From Bin87 sp965221295 (lineage in GTDB: Bacteria; Chloroflexota; Dehalococcoidia; Lucifugimonadales; UBA3495), in contig OZ244879.1 in NCBI GenBank assembly GCA_965221295.1, forward strand, positions 2,294,001 through 2,358,000: a DNA stretch of 64,000 bases, written 5' to 3'. Under the pieces are notes generated by a model. The model did not search any database. It was not told where the DNA came from and saw only the letters and a program-made list of their open reading frames with translations. The stretch's first letter is position 1; each line of letters opens with the position of its first letter. Of the stretch, positions 37,015 through 45,733 are shown in pieces. The translations under genes were made by a program, and so were the position numbers.

Positions 37015-38130
37015 TTAGCCCTTGAAACCGACTTTGGGAAGAACTCGCGCCAGCGCGTCCAGTACCTCGGCGATGTCCGACTTGTGCACCCAGCCCAGGT
37101 GCCCGATGCGGAAACAGTGGCCGGTGAGCTTGCCCTGGCCGCCAGCCAACACAATGCCTTCTTCCTCGCGCATCATGGCCATGAATTTGCCGCCGTCGAT
37201 TTCTTCCGGCATCTTGATGGCGGTGACGGTGTTGGAGGCGCGGGCTTCGTCGTTGGCGAGCAGTTGCAGACCCAGCGCTTTGACCCCGGCGCGAGTGTAT
37301 TCGCCCACCTCGGCATGGCGGGCGTACACTGATTCCAGTCCCTCGTCCAGGATGCGATCCAGGCCCAACCGCAGGCCGTAGAGCAAGGCCACGTTGGGCG
37401 TCCACGGCGTTTGGCCGCGGACCAACGAACGTTCCGCCGCCATCAGGTCGAAGTAGAACCGCGGCATCTTGGCATCCTGATACGCCTGCCAGCCCGCCGC
37501 GCTGATGCTGATGAAAGCCAGGCCGGGCGGGATCATGAAACCCTTCTGGGAGCCGGTCGCCACCAGGTCGCAGTTCCAGCCGTCCACCGGCAGCGGCAGG
37601 CAGCCCAAGCTGCTCACCGCGTCCACCAACAGCAGCTTGTCGAACTCGCCCTTGACCACACGGGCAATGGACTCCAGATCGTGGGTGACGCCGGTTGAGG
37701 TCTCATTGTGCGTGACCAGGACAGCTTTGATCGACGGATCCTTGTGCAATTCGGCGCGAATCGCCTCTGGGTCAATGGCGTCGCCCCACTCAAAATCCAT
37801 GCGTAGCACGTCAGCGCCGTAGGTTTCGGCGATCTGCACGAAACGGTCGCCGAAGGAACCGGCGGTGCAGGCGATCACCCGGTCGCCCGGCGAAAGGGTG
37901 TTGACCACGGCCGCCTCCAGCGCGCCCGTGCCGCTGGCAGTGAGGATGTACAGGTCGTCGGTGGTCATGAAAACCTGCTTCAGCCCCTGGGTGGTGGCTT
38001 CAATGAGCTCTTTGAACTCCGGACCCCGGTGGTTGATCATGGGCAGCGACATCTCCTCGACTATATCGTCGGGGATCGGGGTCGGCCCGGGGGTGCGCAG
38101 GTTTTGAGGGGCGATTTTCGTCAAAGTCAT
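37015..38130 (-). CDS. Alanine/serine-glyoxylate-type aminotransferase (class V)
   Basis: A 371-residue PLP enzyme. TPGPTPIPDDIVEEMS, MINHRGPEF, TASGTGALEAAV and VTHNETSTGVTHDL are typical of the AGXT/SPT/PhnW group. Asp170 (LLVDAVSSLG) holds the pyridine nitrogen and Lys196 in ATGSQKGFMIPPGL forms the Schiff base. The likely amino donors are alanine or serine and the acceptor glyoxylate, but phosphonate or purine-related roles in this group are possible. It precedes the coiled-coil/ATPase/PIN operon with a palindrome between. Confidence 0.88.
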   Translation of the reverse strand: MTLTKIAPQNLRTPGPTPIPDDIVEEMSLPMINHRGPEFKELIEATTQGLKQVFMTTDDLYILTASGTGALEAAVVNTLSPGDRVIACTAGSFGDRFVQIAETYGADVLRMDFEWGDAIDPEAIRAELHKDPSIKAVLVTHNETSTGVTHDLESIARVVKGEFDKLLLVDAVSSLGCLPLPVDGWNCDLVATGSQKGFMIPPGLAFISISAAGWQAYQDAKMPRFYFDLMAAERSLVRGQTPWTPNVALLYGLRLGLDRILDEGLESVYARHAEVGEYTRAGVKALGLQLLANDEARASNTVTAIKMPEEIDGGKFMAMMREEEGIVLAGGQGKLTGHCFRIGHLGWVHKSDIAEVLDALARVLPKVGFKG

Positions 38131-38632
38131 GTGGCAAGCTCCTGGGATCCAGCGGTCTTGTGGCTGAAACTATTGCGCGGGCTATGACGCCGGCTCGAGC
38201 CAAAATCCGCGTCGGATTGCAACGCTGCAACGCGTTCGCGCGAACAATATTATATCAGACCCGACGAAATCGGCCGGCGGGTCGTCAGACGCGCAACGGC
38301 TGGGATGGATGCGGGAAGGGACCGACAAGATAATCGCGCTGCGGCAGGTCGTGGGCTGGCAGGTATCCATTTCCCCATGGTTTCTGAACGGACGCGCGCT
38401 TGACTGTTTTTGGGTAGGCGTTGTAGTATTCAAGAAGGCAAGGCGGTTGCAATCCTATGCCGCCTTTGCGCAGGTTGCCATACGTTGGTGATTGGACCTG
38501 CGATTGTACGGCTCGCGCGCTAGACTACCTTCCAACGCGATAACGCCCGGTTTGGGTGATTGATGCGAAGCGACACCAGCATCATGAACCCGTCGATGTT
38601 GAGAACGCGGGCGGCGATTTCATCAGGCGGCC
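38131..38632. other. Long intergenic region upstream of pyrG
   Basis: About 500 bases between divergent genes. It holds a candidate promoter at 38400; small open frames show no family resemblance, and no structured RNA was recognised. Confidence 0.5.
38400..38429 (+). promoter_or_regulatory. Candidate pyrG promoter
   Basis: TTGACT (38400-38405), 18-base spacer and TAGTAT (38424-38429). This would give a leader of about 200 bases before pyrG. Bacterial pyrG leaders may carry attenuation signals; none is obvious here. Confidence 0.45.
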
Positions 38633-40291
38633 ATGCCCACAAAATACATTTTCGTCACCGGGGGCGTAGTCAGTTCCATCGGCAAAGGCATCTGCGTGGC
38701 CTCCATCGGGCGCATCCTCAAGAGTCAGGGACTGGCGGTCACCGTGGTGAAGTTGGACCCGTATCTCAACGTGGACCCGGGCACCATGTCCCCGTACCAG
38801 CATGGGGAGGTGTTCGTGACCAAAGACGGTGGCGAAACGGACTTGGACTTGGGGCACTACGAGAGGTTCATAGACGTTGAGTTGACCCGGGAAAGCAACG
38901 TGACGGCGGGCCAGGCGTATTTGGAACTGATCACCCGCGAACGGCGGGGGGATTTCCTGGGTGGAACCATCCAGACCGTGCCGCACCTCACCAACGAGAT
39001 CAAGGATAGACTGATCATCCTGGCCGAAAAATCGGAATCAGACGTGGTATTGGTGGAAGTAGGCGGAACCGTGGGCGACATTGAAGGCCTACCGTTTTTG
39101 GAGGCCATACGTCAGATGCGCAACACGGTGGGACGGCAAAACGTCTTCTACATGCACCTGACGTTGCTGCCGTACATCTCAGCGTCGGAAGAGCTGAAAA
39201 CCAAGCCCACCCAACACAGCGTTAAGGAGCTGCGGAGCATCGGCATTCAGCCCGACGCCTTGATTTGCCGCAGCGACACAGAGGTTAATCAGAGCATCAG
39301 GGAAAAACTCTCGTTATTTTGCGACGTTGAAACCAGAGCCGTTTTTCCGATGCCGACCGTGGGCAACGTGTACGAGGTTCCCCTGATTATGGAAGAGTTC
39401 GGATTGGGGAGTTTCCTGTCCCAATCGCTGGACTTGGGCGGCCAACGGGAGCTGCAGGAATGGTACGACCTGGTGAACCGGATGAATTCGGCGGAGCAGG
39501 TGGTTCCCATCGCCGTGGTGGGGAAGTATGTGGAGTATCCTGATTCCTACATGTCGGTACGCGAGGCGCTCCGGCACGCCGCGGCGTCCATCGGAATGCG
39601 GGCCGATGTGCGCTGGGTCCACTCGGAAGCGGTGGAACGAGATGGAGCGGACGAGTACCTAAAGGACGTTTGCGGCATAGTGGTTCCCGGCGGATTTGGT
39701 TCCCGAGGCGTGGAGGGAATGGTGGAGACCAGCCGCTACGCCAGGGCCAAGGAAGTCCCATACCTGGGCCTCTGCCTGGGTATGCAGGTGATGGTGATTG
39801 ATTGGGCTCGTGACGTGGCTGGCCTAACTTGGGCGAACTCATCCGAGTTGGCGCCCGACTGTGAGCATCCGGTGATTGACATCATGCACGGGCAGAAGGG
39901 AATAACCGATCTGGGCGGAACCATGCGTTTGGGGCAGTATCCATGCCGGCCCCAGAGCGACACGCAGGTAGCAAGGGCTTATGAAGACGGCACGACGGAA
40001 ATCCAGGAACGCCACCGGCACCGTTACGAAGTGAACAACCGCTATCGCGAATTGTTGGAAGCGTCTGGCATGGTGATGAGCGGCCTTTCTCCAGACGGAG
40101 AGTTGGTGGAGGCGGCCGAAGCGCCGAATCATCCCTTCATGGTTGGCGTGCAGTTCCATCCCGAGTTCCGCTCCCGACCCAATCGGCCGCATCCGCTGTT
40201 TCGCGCCTTGATGGGGCAGGCGGGAAACACCGTTCGGGAGGGCAAGCAGTTGCCGTTGAATCGATCTGGATGGTGGTCGTTTTCCGCGTAA
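38633..40291 (+). CDS. pyrG: CTP synthase
   Basis: ATP-dependent amination of UTP to CTP using glutamine. 552 residues, full length. The synthase domain opens YIFVTGGVVSSIGKG, with DPYLNVDPGTMSPYQHGEVF for UTP and Mg binding. The amidotransferase domain has GGFGSRGVEGM, the nucleophile Cys381 in LGLCLGMQ and the HPEF His/Glu pair at about 509-511. It starts a rightward run with transaldolase and rho, although 205 bases separate it from the former. Confidence 0.96.
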   Translation: MPTKYIFVTGGVVSSIGKGICVASIGRILKSQGLAVTVVKLDPYLNVDPGTMSPYQHGEVFVTKDGGETDLDLGHYERFIDVELTRESNVTAGQAYLELITRERRGDFLGGTIQTVPHLTNEIKDRLIILAEKSESDVVLVEVGGTVGDIEGLPFLEAIRQMRNTVGRQNVFYMHLTLLPYISASEELKTKPTQHSVKELRSIGIQPDALICRSDTEVNQSIREKLSLFCDVETRAVFPMPTVGNVYEVPLIMEEFGLGSFLSQSLDLGGQRELQEWYDLVNRMNSAEQVVPIAVVGKYVEYPDSYMSVREALRHAAASIGMRADVRWVHSEAVERDGADEYLKDVCGIVVPGGFGSRGVEGMVETSRYARAKEVPYLGLCLGMQVMVIDWARDVAGLTWANSSELAPDCEHPVIDIMHGQKGITDLGGTMRLGQYPCRPQSDTQVARAYEDGTTEIQERHRHRYEVNNRYRELLEASGMVMSGLSPDGELVEAAEAPNHPFMVGVQFHPEFRSRPNRPHPLFRALMGQAGNTVREGKQLPLNRSGWWSFSA

Positions 40292-40496
40292 CCATAAACC
40301 AAAAAGCGGCATCAAAGCGGCATCCATTTGAACGTAGCAACAACGCGAACGCAGCATTCACTTCAACGCAGCATGCCCTCGAACCCATCAATCGAACCCA
40401 CCAACCGCTTGAACGCATCAACCACAAATGGAACAGAAGTTGGATATAGAATGGCCCGCGGATACCAAGGGGCCGGATGGCCTGGGAGGATGAGCA

Positions 40497-41156
40497 GTGA
40501 AACTGTTTTTGGACACGGCCAACATTGATGAAATTCGCCAGGGCGCCGAGCTGGGCGTGATTTCCGGCGTGACGACCAACCCATCGTTGGCGGCCAAGGA
40601 AGGGATCGGCGGCGCCGCAAGTTATCGCGCCGCGGTGCAGGAGATAGCCGACATCATCGGTGGGCCGATATCGGTAGAGGTGGTTAGCTCCGACGCCGCC
40701 GGCATGATCGCCGAGGGGCGAGACATCGCGGAGTGGATTCCGAACCCGTGGGTTAAGATTCCCAGCACGGACGAAGGATTCAAGGCCATCAGCGCGTTGG
40801 CCCGCGACGGCATCAAGATCAACCAGACGTTGGTCTTCAGCGTGAATCAGGCTCTGCTGGGCGCCAACGCTGGCAGCACGGTGGTGAGTCCCTTCGTGGG
40901 CCGATTGGATGACATCGGTCAGGACGGCATGGAATTGGTGCGCGACATAGTTGCCGTTTACCGGGAACAGAACATCGAGACAATGGTGATGGCGGCCAGC
41001 ATCCGCGGCGCCCGCCACTGCACGACGGCCGCGGCGGCCGGGGCGAACATTTCCACCGTGCCCTACAACGTGCTAACCCAAATGATCAAACACCCACTTA
41101 CCGACGCCGGTCTGTCGCGCTTCTTGCAGGACTGGCAGCAAGCATCCGGAGGCTGA
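40497..41156 (+). CDS. tal: Transaldolase, short (FSA/TalC-like) form
   Basis: A 219-residue single-domain TIM barrel of the small transaldolase group (fructose-6-phosphate aldolase/MipB/TalC type). KLFLDTANIDEIR, GVTTNPSLAAKEG and the Schiff-base Lys87 in NPWVKIPSTDEG are diagnostic. The start is a GTG at 40497 after GGGAGGA. The rho gene begins 4 bases after its stop, so the two are co-translated. Its role is in the non-oxidative pentose phosphate pathway or aldol cleavage. Confidence 0.92.
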   Translation: MKLFLDTANIDEIRQGAELGVISGVTTNPSLAAKEGIGGAASYRAAVQEIADIIGGPISVEVVSSDAAGMIAEGRDIAEWIPNPWVKIPSTDEGFKAISALARDGIKINQTLVFSVNQALLGANAGSTVVSPFVGRLDDIGQDGMELVRDIVAVYREQNIETMVMAASIRGARHCTTAAAAGANISTVPYNVLTQMIKHPLTDAGLSRFLQDWQQASGG

Positions 41157-41160
41157 TGAT

Positions 41161-42597
41161 ATGGTTCGCGCCCGAACCGGGGCCACGGCCGCCCCGCGCC
41201 GCCGTCGCCGGCCACCGACGGTCGATGACGAATCCAAGCCGGTCATGGACGCAGGGCAGGCAGAGGACTTTGAAGACGAGCTATCGAGCCTCGAAAACGG
41301 GGCTAAACCAACGAGACAGGTGGAGATAGAAGAATTGGCCACCATGGCTCAGCCTGATCTCCTGCAACTGGCGCCAGAGGTTGGATTGCGGGATGAGAGC
41401 GCGTTGGCTGAACTAAACCGGGACGCGTTATTCCACCGGGTGCGCCAGGCGGCGGCCGGGCGGAATCAACTGGTGGCGTCCGGCGTGCTGGAGGTCATGG
41501 ACGCCGGACACGGGTTGCTGCGATCCATGCACTACCCCGCGATCGCTGGGGACGTTTTCGTTGGGCAATCCCAAATCCGACGCTCCAACCTGAAAACCGG
41601 AGATACCGTCACCGGAACGGTGCGTCCGCCCAAAGACGGCGAGCGCCACCACGGCCTGACCAGAGTGACCAGCATCAACCTGCTGGAGCCGGAACAGCAA
41701 AGCCCGGCAAACCGCCGCATTTTTGAATCGCTAACGCCCATTTTCCCCAACGACCACATCGTTTTGGAAAACCCGCAGGGCGGTTTGCCGTCGCGCATGA
41801 TCGACCTCTTCGCTCCCATCGGCCTGGGCCAACGTGGATTGGTCGTATCGCCCCCCAAGGCCGGCAAGACCACCGTCCTGAGACAAATCGCCACGGCCAT
41901 CACGCAGAACCGGCCCGAAGTGATCCTGATGGTGGTGCTCATCGGGGAACGGCCGGAGGAAGTGACCGAGATGCGCCGCGCCGTCAAGGGCGACGTGTTC
42001 GCTTCGACCTTCGACGAATCGGTGGAGGAACAGTGCCGGGTAGCCGAGCTGGCGGTGGAGCGGGCCAAGCGGATGACCGAAACAGGTCGAGACGTGGTCA
42101 TCCTGCTGGACAGCATCACTCGCCTGACCCGAGCCTACAACCTCGCCCTGCCTACTTCGGGGCGCACGCTATCGGGCGGAATTGACCCGGCGGCGCTGTA
42201 TCCCGCCAAACGGTTCATCGGCGCGGCCCGCAACTTGGAAGAGGGCGGTTCGCTAACGATAATCGCCACCTGCCTGCTGGATACCGGAAGCCGCATGGAC
42301 GAGGTGATCTACGAAGAGTTCAAAGGCACCGGCAACATGGAGCTGCACCTGGACCGTCGCCTAGCCGACCAACGCTACTTTCCGGCCATCGACGTGGTGC
42401 GCAGCGGCACTCGCCGGGAGGAGTTGCTGTACGACGCCGAGGCGGTCCCGCAGATATGGCTGCTGCGCCGGATGGTCACACTGGCCTCGGGCGGCGATCA
42501 GGCCAACATGGGGGACGCCACCAAGCGGGTCCTGGAGCGCTTGGCTCGCACCCGCACCAACAGCGAGTTTCTGACCAATCTGACCAAGGACGCCTAG
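41161..42597 (+). CDS. rho: Transcription termination factor Rho
   Basis: Hexameric RNA helicase that ends transcription. 478 residues with a non-conserved basic then acidic N-terminal extension (PRRRRRPPTVDDE). The RNA-binding OB fold spans about 100-180 (GVLEVMDAGHGLLRS). Walker A is SPPKAGKTTVLRQIA (about 229-243), followed by LIGERPEEVTEM, Walker B ILLDSITRLTRAYN and the LPTSGRTLSGGIDPAAL loop. The extension is of the kind seen in high-GC bacteria, where it adds RNA contacts. It follows the transaldolase gene by 4 bases. Confidence 0.96.
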   Translation: MVRARTGATAAPRRRRRPPTVDDESKPVMDAGQAEDFEDELSSLENGAKPTRQVEIEELATMAQPDLLQLAPEVGLRDESALAELNRDALFHRVRQAAAGRNQLVASGVLEVMDAGHGLLRSMHYPAIAGDVFVGQSQIRRSNLKTGDTVTGTVRPPKDGERHHGLTRVTSINLLEPEQQSPANRRIFESLTPIFPNDHIVLENPQGGLPSRMIDLFAPIGLGQRGLVVSPPKAGKTTVLRQIATAITQNRPEVILMVVLIGERPEEVTEMRRAVKGDVFASTFDESVEEQCRVAELAVERAKRMTETGRDVVILLDSITRLTRAYNLALPTSGRTLSGGIDPAALYPAKRFIGAARNLEEGGSLTIIATCLLDTGSRMDEVIYEEFKGTGNMELHLDRRLADQRYFPAIDVVRSGTRREELLYDAEAVPQIWLLRRMVTLASGGDQANMGDATKRVLERLARTRTNSEFLTNLTKDA

Positions 42598-42697
42598 TGG
42601 CCGCTTGATTCAACCACTTGGGGGCGGCAGGTGTCGCCCCTTCGCTTGACGCCTTGAGCGCTTGACGCGTCGCGCCGGCGGGCAACGTGGATGCCGA

Positions 42698-42706
42698 TGG
42701 TATGAT
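42698..42706 (+). promoter_or_regulatory. Extended -10 promoter of the two-component pair
   Basis: TGGTATGAT matches TGnTATAAT with one mismatch, about 110 bases before the response regulator start. No matching -35. Confidence 0.45.
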
Positions 42707-42817
42707 GGTGTTGTAGCGGTTACCGGCGGCGACGCGGTTGAGCCGCCCATAATGGCCGCAAATGTCTGATATCGAACCGCTGAAGTGCATGCCGGTGGCC
42801 AATGGCGAGTGGGAACG

Positions 42818-43600
42818 ATGGCTCGACGCTCCGGAAACATCTTGATTGTCGACGATGAGGCGACTTCCTCCATCGTGCGCGCAGTGCGCCGGCGACTGCA
42901 GGACGAAGGGTGGAGCACTGAGGTGGTGAGCAAGGAAGATCACGGTTCGGCTGACGGCATGTTCTGGGCCGCGATGGATGCCATTGAGGCCCGGACTCCC
43001 GACGGGGTGATCCTGGACGTGCGATTGGGGGAATATCGGGACGACCAGTTCAAGGGACTGGACCTCCTGAAGCGCATTGTGGCCGAACGCCCGCGTTTGC
43101 CCGTGCTGATGTTCACGCAATACAGTCAGGGGGTGGAGCGGGATACAGTGGCCCGCAGTGCGCTACAGGTGGAAGCGCCAGTGGAATTCATAGACAAGCT
43201 CGCCTCTCCCGAAGAGGTGGCCCTGCGGATGCGAAGACTGGTCGGCGCGGAACCCGGTTCCATCGCCATCGGAAATCGCATTCGCATCGACAATGACGCG
43301 AGGGCAGTGTCGGTGGACAACGACCACGGCGAACCGCAGCGTCTACCCGAAATCCAGGGGCGCCGATTCGATATTCTGCGGGAATTGGCTCAAGCCTGGT
43401 ATCGCAGTCCCGGCAACGTAGTACCCTTTGACCGCCTGGAACGATACCTGGAAGGCGACGACACCCGGGCCTCGTTGCGGGTGCGCATCCGGGAAATCAA
43501 GGTGGCCATGGGACGAGCCCTGGGACAGCCACTGGGCGCCAACGATTTCATTGTTAGCGTTCGGGACCGGGGTTACCGCCTACTGCCGCCGCGGGATTAG
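42818..43600 (+). CDS. Response regulator with winged-helix output
   Basis: A 260-residue regulator. The receiver has the acidic pair in ILIVDDEATSS, the phosphorylation Asp in GVILDVRLGE and the conserved Thr/Lys region (MFTQYS, EFIDKLASPEEV). The C-terminal part resembles an OmpR-type DNA-binding domain: RFDILRELAQA, then IREIKVAMGRALG and DRGYRLLPP. The insert between strands (about 70-85) is longer than usual. The ATG at 42818 follows GAGTGGG; the upstream ATG at 42785 is possible. A histidine kinase follows after 10 bases. Confidence 0.85.
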   Translation: MARRSGNILIVDDEATSSIVRAVRRRLQDEGWSTEVVSKEDHGSADGMFWAAMDAIEARTPDGVILDVRLGEYRDDQFKGLDLLKRIVAERPRLPVLMFTQYSQGVERDTVARSALQVEAPVEFIDKLASPEEVALRMRRLVGAEPGSIAIGNRIRIDNDARAVSVDNDHGEPQRLPEIQGRRFDILRELAQAWYRSPGNVVPFDRLERYLEGDDTRASLRVRIREIKVAMGRALGQPLGANDFIVSVRDRGYRLLPPRD

Positions 43601-43610
43601 GTGATACCGT

Positions 43611-44594
43611 ATGGCAACGTTACCATCCCGACGGTCAGTAGGGCGCCCGGTGATCGCCTACGCCGGCATCGCCCTGGCGATGGTCGGTTTGGCGATGATG
43701 GTGGTCTCCCTGTTCCTGCCGCTGGCTTGGCTCTTTCCGCAGACTTGGACGGTCGAGCCGTTGGCCTATGTGGGCATCGCTGGCGTAGTGGTTGGTTTGG
43801 CCACAGCGGTTGGAGGATACGTGGGCGCCGGTGTGGGCTTCGGCAACGGCCACGGCTTGGGTGGAGTGGACGACTGGAGCCGGTTGACGGAGCAGCAATT
43901 CGAGACGTTCCAACACGACCTGGGGCGGCCCATGCGTCGCATCCTGGGGAAATGCCGGGAGGTGCGCGGTGTGCTGGCGGCCACCGGGGAGGACGTGTCC
44001 ATCGTGGTGCACGAGCTGTTGGACGAGATCGAGGAGCAGGCGCCGTCATTCCGGCTGATGATGGCCAACATGCAGGTGATGATCAACCTGGAAACCCCGG
44101 ACGCGCCGGAGGAACGCTACCCGGTAGAACCGACCGCCGTGGTGAGTCGTATAGTAGAGCGATACACCGGTCAAGCCGCCGAACAGGGCAAGGACATCGC
44201 CTGGTGGTCGGAGCCAGCGGACTTTGGCTTGGTGTATTCGGAAACGGCCGCCCTGGAGCACATAATCGCCAATTTGGTGGACAACGCTCTGCGCTACGGC
44301 GGAAACTACATCGAGATCACAGTGAACCGGGACGTGGAAACGTTTAGCATTTCGGTGACGGACGACGGGCCCGGCATACCTGGCCACTACCGGCCGCATC
44401 TGTTCACCCGCGGTTGGACGCCTGAGATGGGGCGGAGCGAAGAAAAGACATCGTCAGGCTTGGGCCTCTACATCAGCCGCACACTGGCCCGCAGGTATGG
44501 AGGGGACTTGACCGTATCGTCCGTGGTCGCGCCACAACCAGATCACCATACCGCGTTCACCTTGACCCTTCCCATAGGCTCACGCGGGGCCTAA
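43611..44594 (+). CDS. Sensor histidine kinase with two membrane helices
   Basis: A 327-residue kinase. Two membrane helices (about 15-42 and 50-76) are joined by a loop of about 8-10 residues, so there is no external sensing domain. The H-box is TFQHDLGRPMRRI (His102). The ATPase domain has IIANLVDNALRYGGN (N box), TDDGPGIPGHY (G1) and SGLGLYISRTLARRYGG (G2). It is the partner of the regulator 10 bases upstream. The signal is probably read in the membrane or through another protein. Confidence 0.85.
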   Translation: MATLPSRRSVGRPVIAYAGIALAMVGLAMMVVSLFLPLAWLFPQTWTVEPLAYVGIAGVVVGLATAVGGYVGAGVGFGNGHGLGGVDDWSRLTEQQFETFQHDLGRPMRRILGKCREVRGVLAATGEDVSIVVHELLDEIEEQAPSFRLMMANMQVMINLETPDAPEERYPVEPTAVVSRIVERYTGQAAEQGKDIAWWSEPADFGLVYSETAALEHIIANLVDNALRYGGNYIEITVNRDVETFSISVTDDGPGIPGHYRPHLFTRGWTPEMGRSEEKTSSGLGLYISRTLARRYGGDLTVSSVVAPQPDHHTAFTLTLPIGSRGA

Positions 44595-44658
44595 TGCGCA
44601 ACGGGCGATCGAACCGTCCGGCTTGGGAAACCCGTCGTCAAACGTCGCGTGTCGAGCC

Positions 44659-45504
44659 GTGCAGCGAAGTATCCTAGCAGTGAGCCTGGCGTGCCTCCCA
44701 ATCGCCATTTTCATGGCCGTTTGGGCGTTGGCGCTGCCGGGCGTCCCCGACCTCCCGACCAGCGCGAGAGCGCGGGCAACCATTACGCCGACGCCGGCCC
44801 ATTCCGTACAGCCTTCGCCAACCGCAACGCCCATCGCCACCCCAACACCGCCACCGCCTACCAACACCCCGGTTCCCACCAGGACGCCGCCACCCACCGC
44901 GACGCCGGCCGCGATCAATACGCCCACCCAGGAGCCGGCGCCGACGGCGACCCCTTCAGCGCCGGCTCACTTCCTGGTGGTGCATCACCCTGACAATCTT
45001 GAGGTCATCCGCGGTCCCGCCGAAGTGACCGTGTTTGGCGCGACACTGCCGGGGTCGATTCTGGAGGTATCCTATGACCATGCGGAAGGAGCCGGCCAGG
45101 ACGTGACGGTAAGGGCGAACGACGAAGGAAATTTCCTGGCGACAATACCTTTGGCGGAAGGCTTCAACGTCATAGAAGTGATCAGCCACAACAGTTCGTC
45201 GAGGGAACCGCAACGCAGCCTGCTGCAACTGACCTACGACAGCGCTCCGTTGAAGCCATTCCTAACCGTTGCCCAGCCACAGGATGACGCGCTGGCGACC
45301 AATCGGGTGTTGCGGCTGTGGGGCGAGACGCTGCCGGGGTCGGAAGTATTGGTGAATGACATCATCCCGGCGACCTTCAGCGCCGATGGCGTTTGGGAGG
45401 CGCGCATTGCGCTCAGGCCGGGGACCAACGAAATCGAAATCCAGGCGACCTTCGAGGGACAGACGGTCTCGACATCAGTAACGGTAACCTATGAACCAGG
45501 GTAG
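44659..45504 (+). CDS. Membrane-anchored surface protein with Ig-like repeats
   Basis: A 281-residue exported protein. An N-terminal hydrophobic helix (about 3-26) is followed by a Thr/Pro-rich linker of about 60 residues (repeats such as TPTPPPPTNTP) and two related beta-sandwich units. Each unit carries a LPGS turn: VFGATLPGSILEVSYD and LWGETLPGSEVLVND. Each ends in a GxNxIE(V/I) strand (GFNVIEVIS, GTNEIEIQA). These resemble bacterial Ig-like domains of the glucodextranase-B type. The start is uncertain: GTG at 44659 or TTG at 44623. It follows the kinase gene by about 60 bases and could be its sensory partner. Confidence 0.65.
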   Translation: MQRSILAVSLACLPIAIFMAVWALALPGVPDLPTSARARATITPTPAHSVQPSPTATPIATPTPPPPTNTPVPTRTPPPTATPAAINTPTQEPAPTATPSAPAHFLVVHHPDNLEVIRGPAEVTVFGATLPGSILEVSYDHAEGAGQDVTVRANDEGNFLATIPLAEGFNVIEVISHNSSSREPQRSLLQLTYDSAPLKPFLTVAQPQDDALATNRVLRLWGETLPGSEVLVNDIIPATFSADGVWEARIALRPGTNEIEIQATFEGQTVSTSVTVTYEPG

Positions 45505-45615
45505 GTACGATCCAGGGTAAGTTGGGACCACAGAGTCAAAACGCGTCGGCGCGCTCTGGCGACGACGCTCGATCAATAGCGCCAGGAGTAGATTCTGTTC
45601 GCTGTGGCCGTATTC

Positions 45616-45624
45616 TGATATAAT
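45616..45624 (+). promoter_or_regulatory. Extended -10 promoter of purA
   Basis: TGATATAAT is a perfect TGnTATAAT, about 110 bases before the purA start. Confidence 0.6.
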
Positions 45625-45733
45625 CTGCCTGCAACCGTAAAGCCGTCGAGTATTCAGGTACAGTGGTCGCCGCCGTGTGAAGTCTGCGGGGGCCGTTTTT
45701 CGGTTAGTTCGTAGGGTTCTGGAGCAGAGCACA

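Noticed and set aside
42662..42706. TTGACG paired with TATGAT upstream of the response regulator
   Set aside because: The spacing is 33 bases, far too long; only the extended -10 reading is kept.
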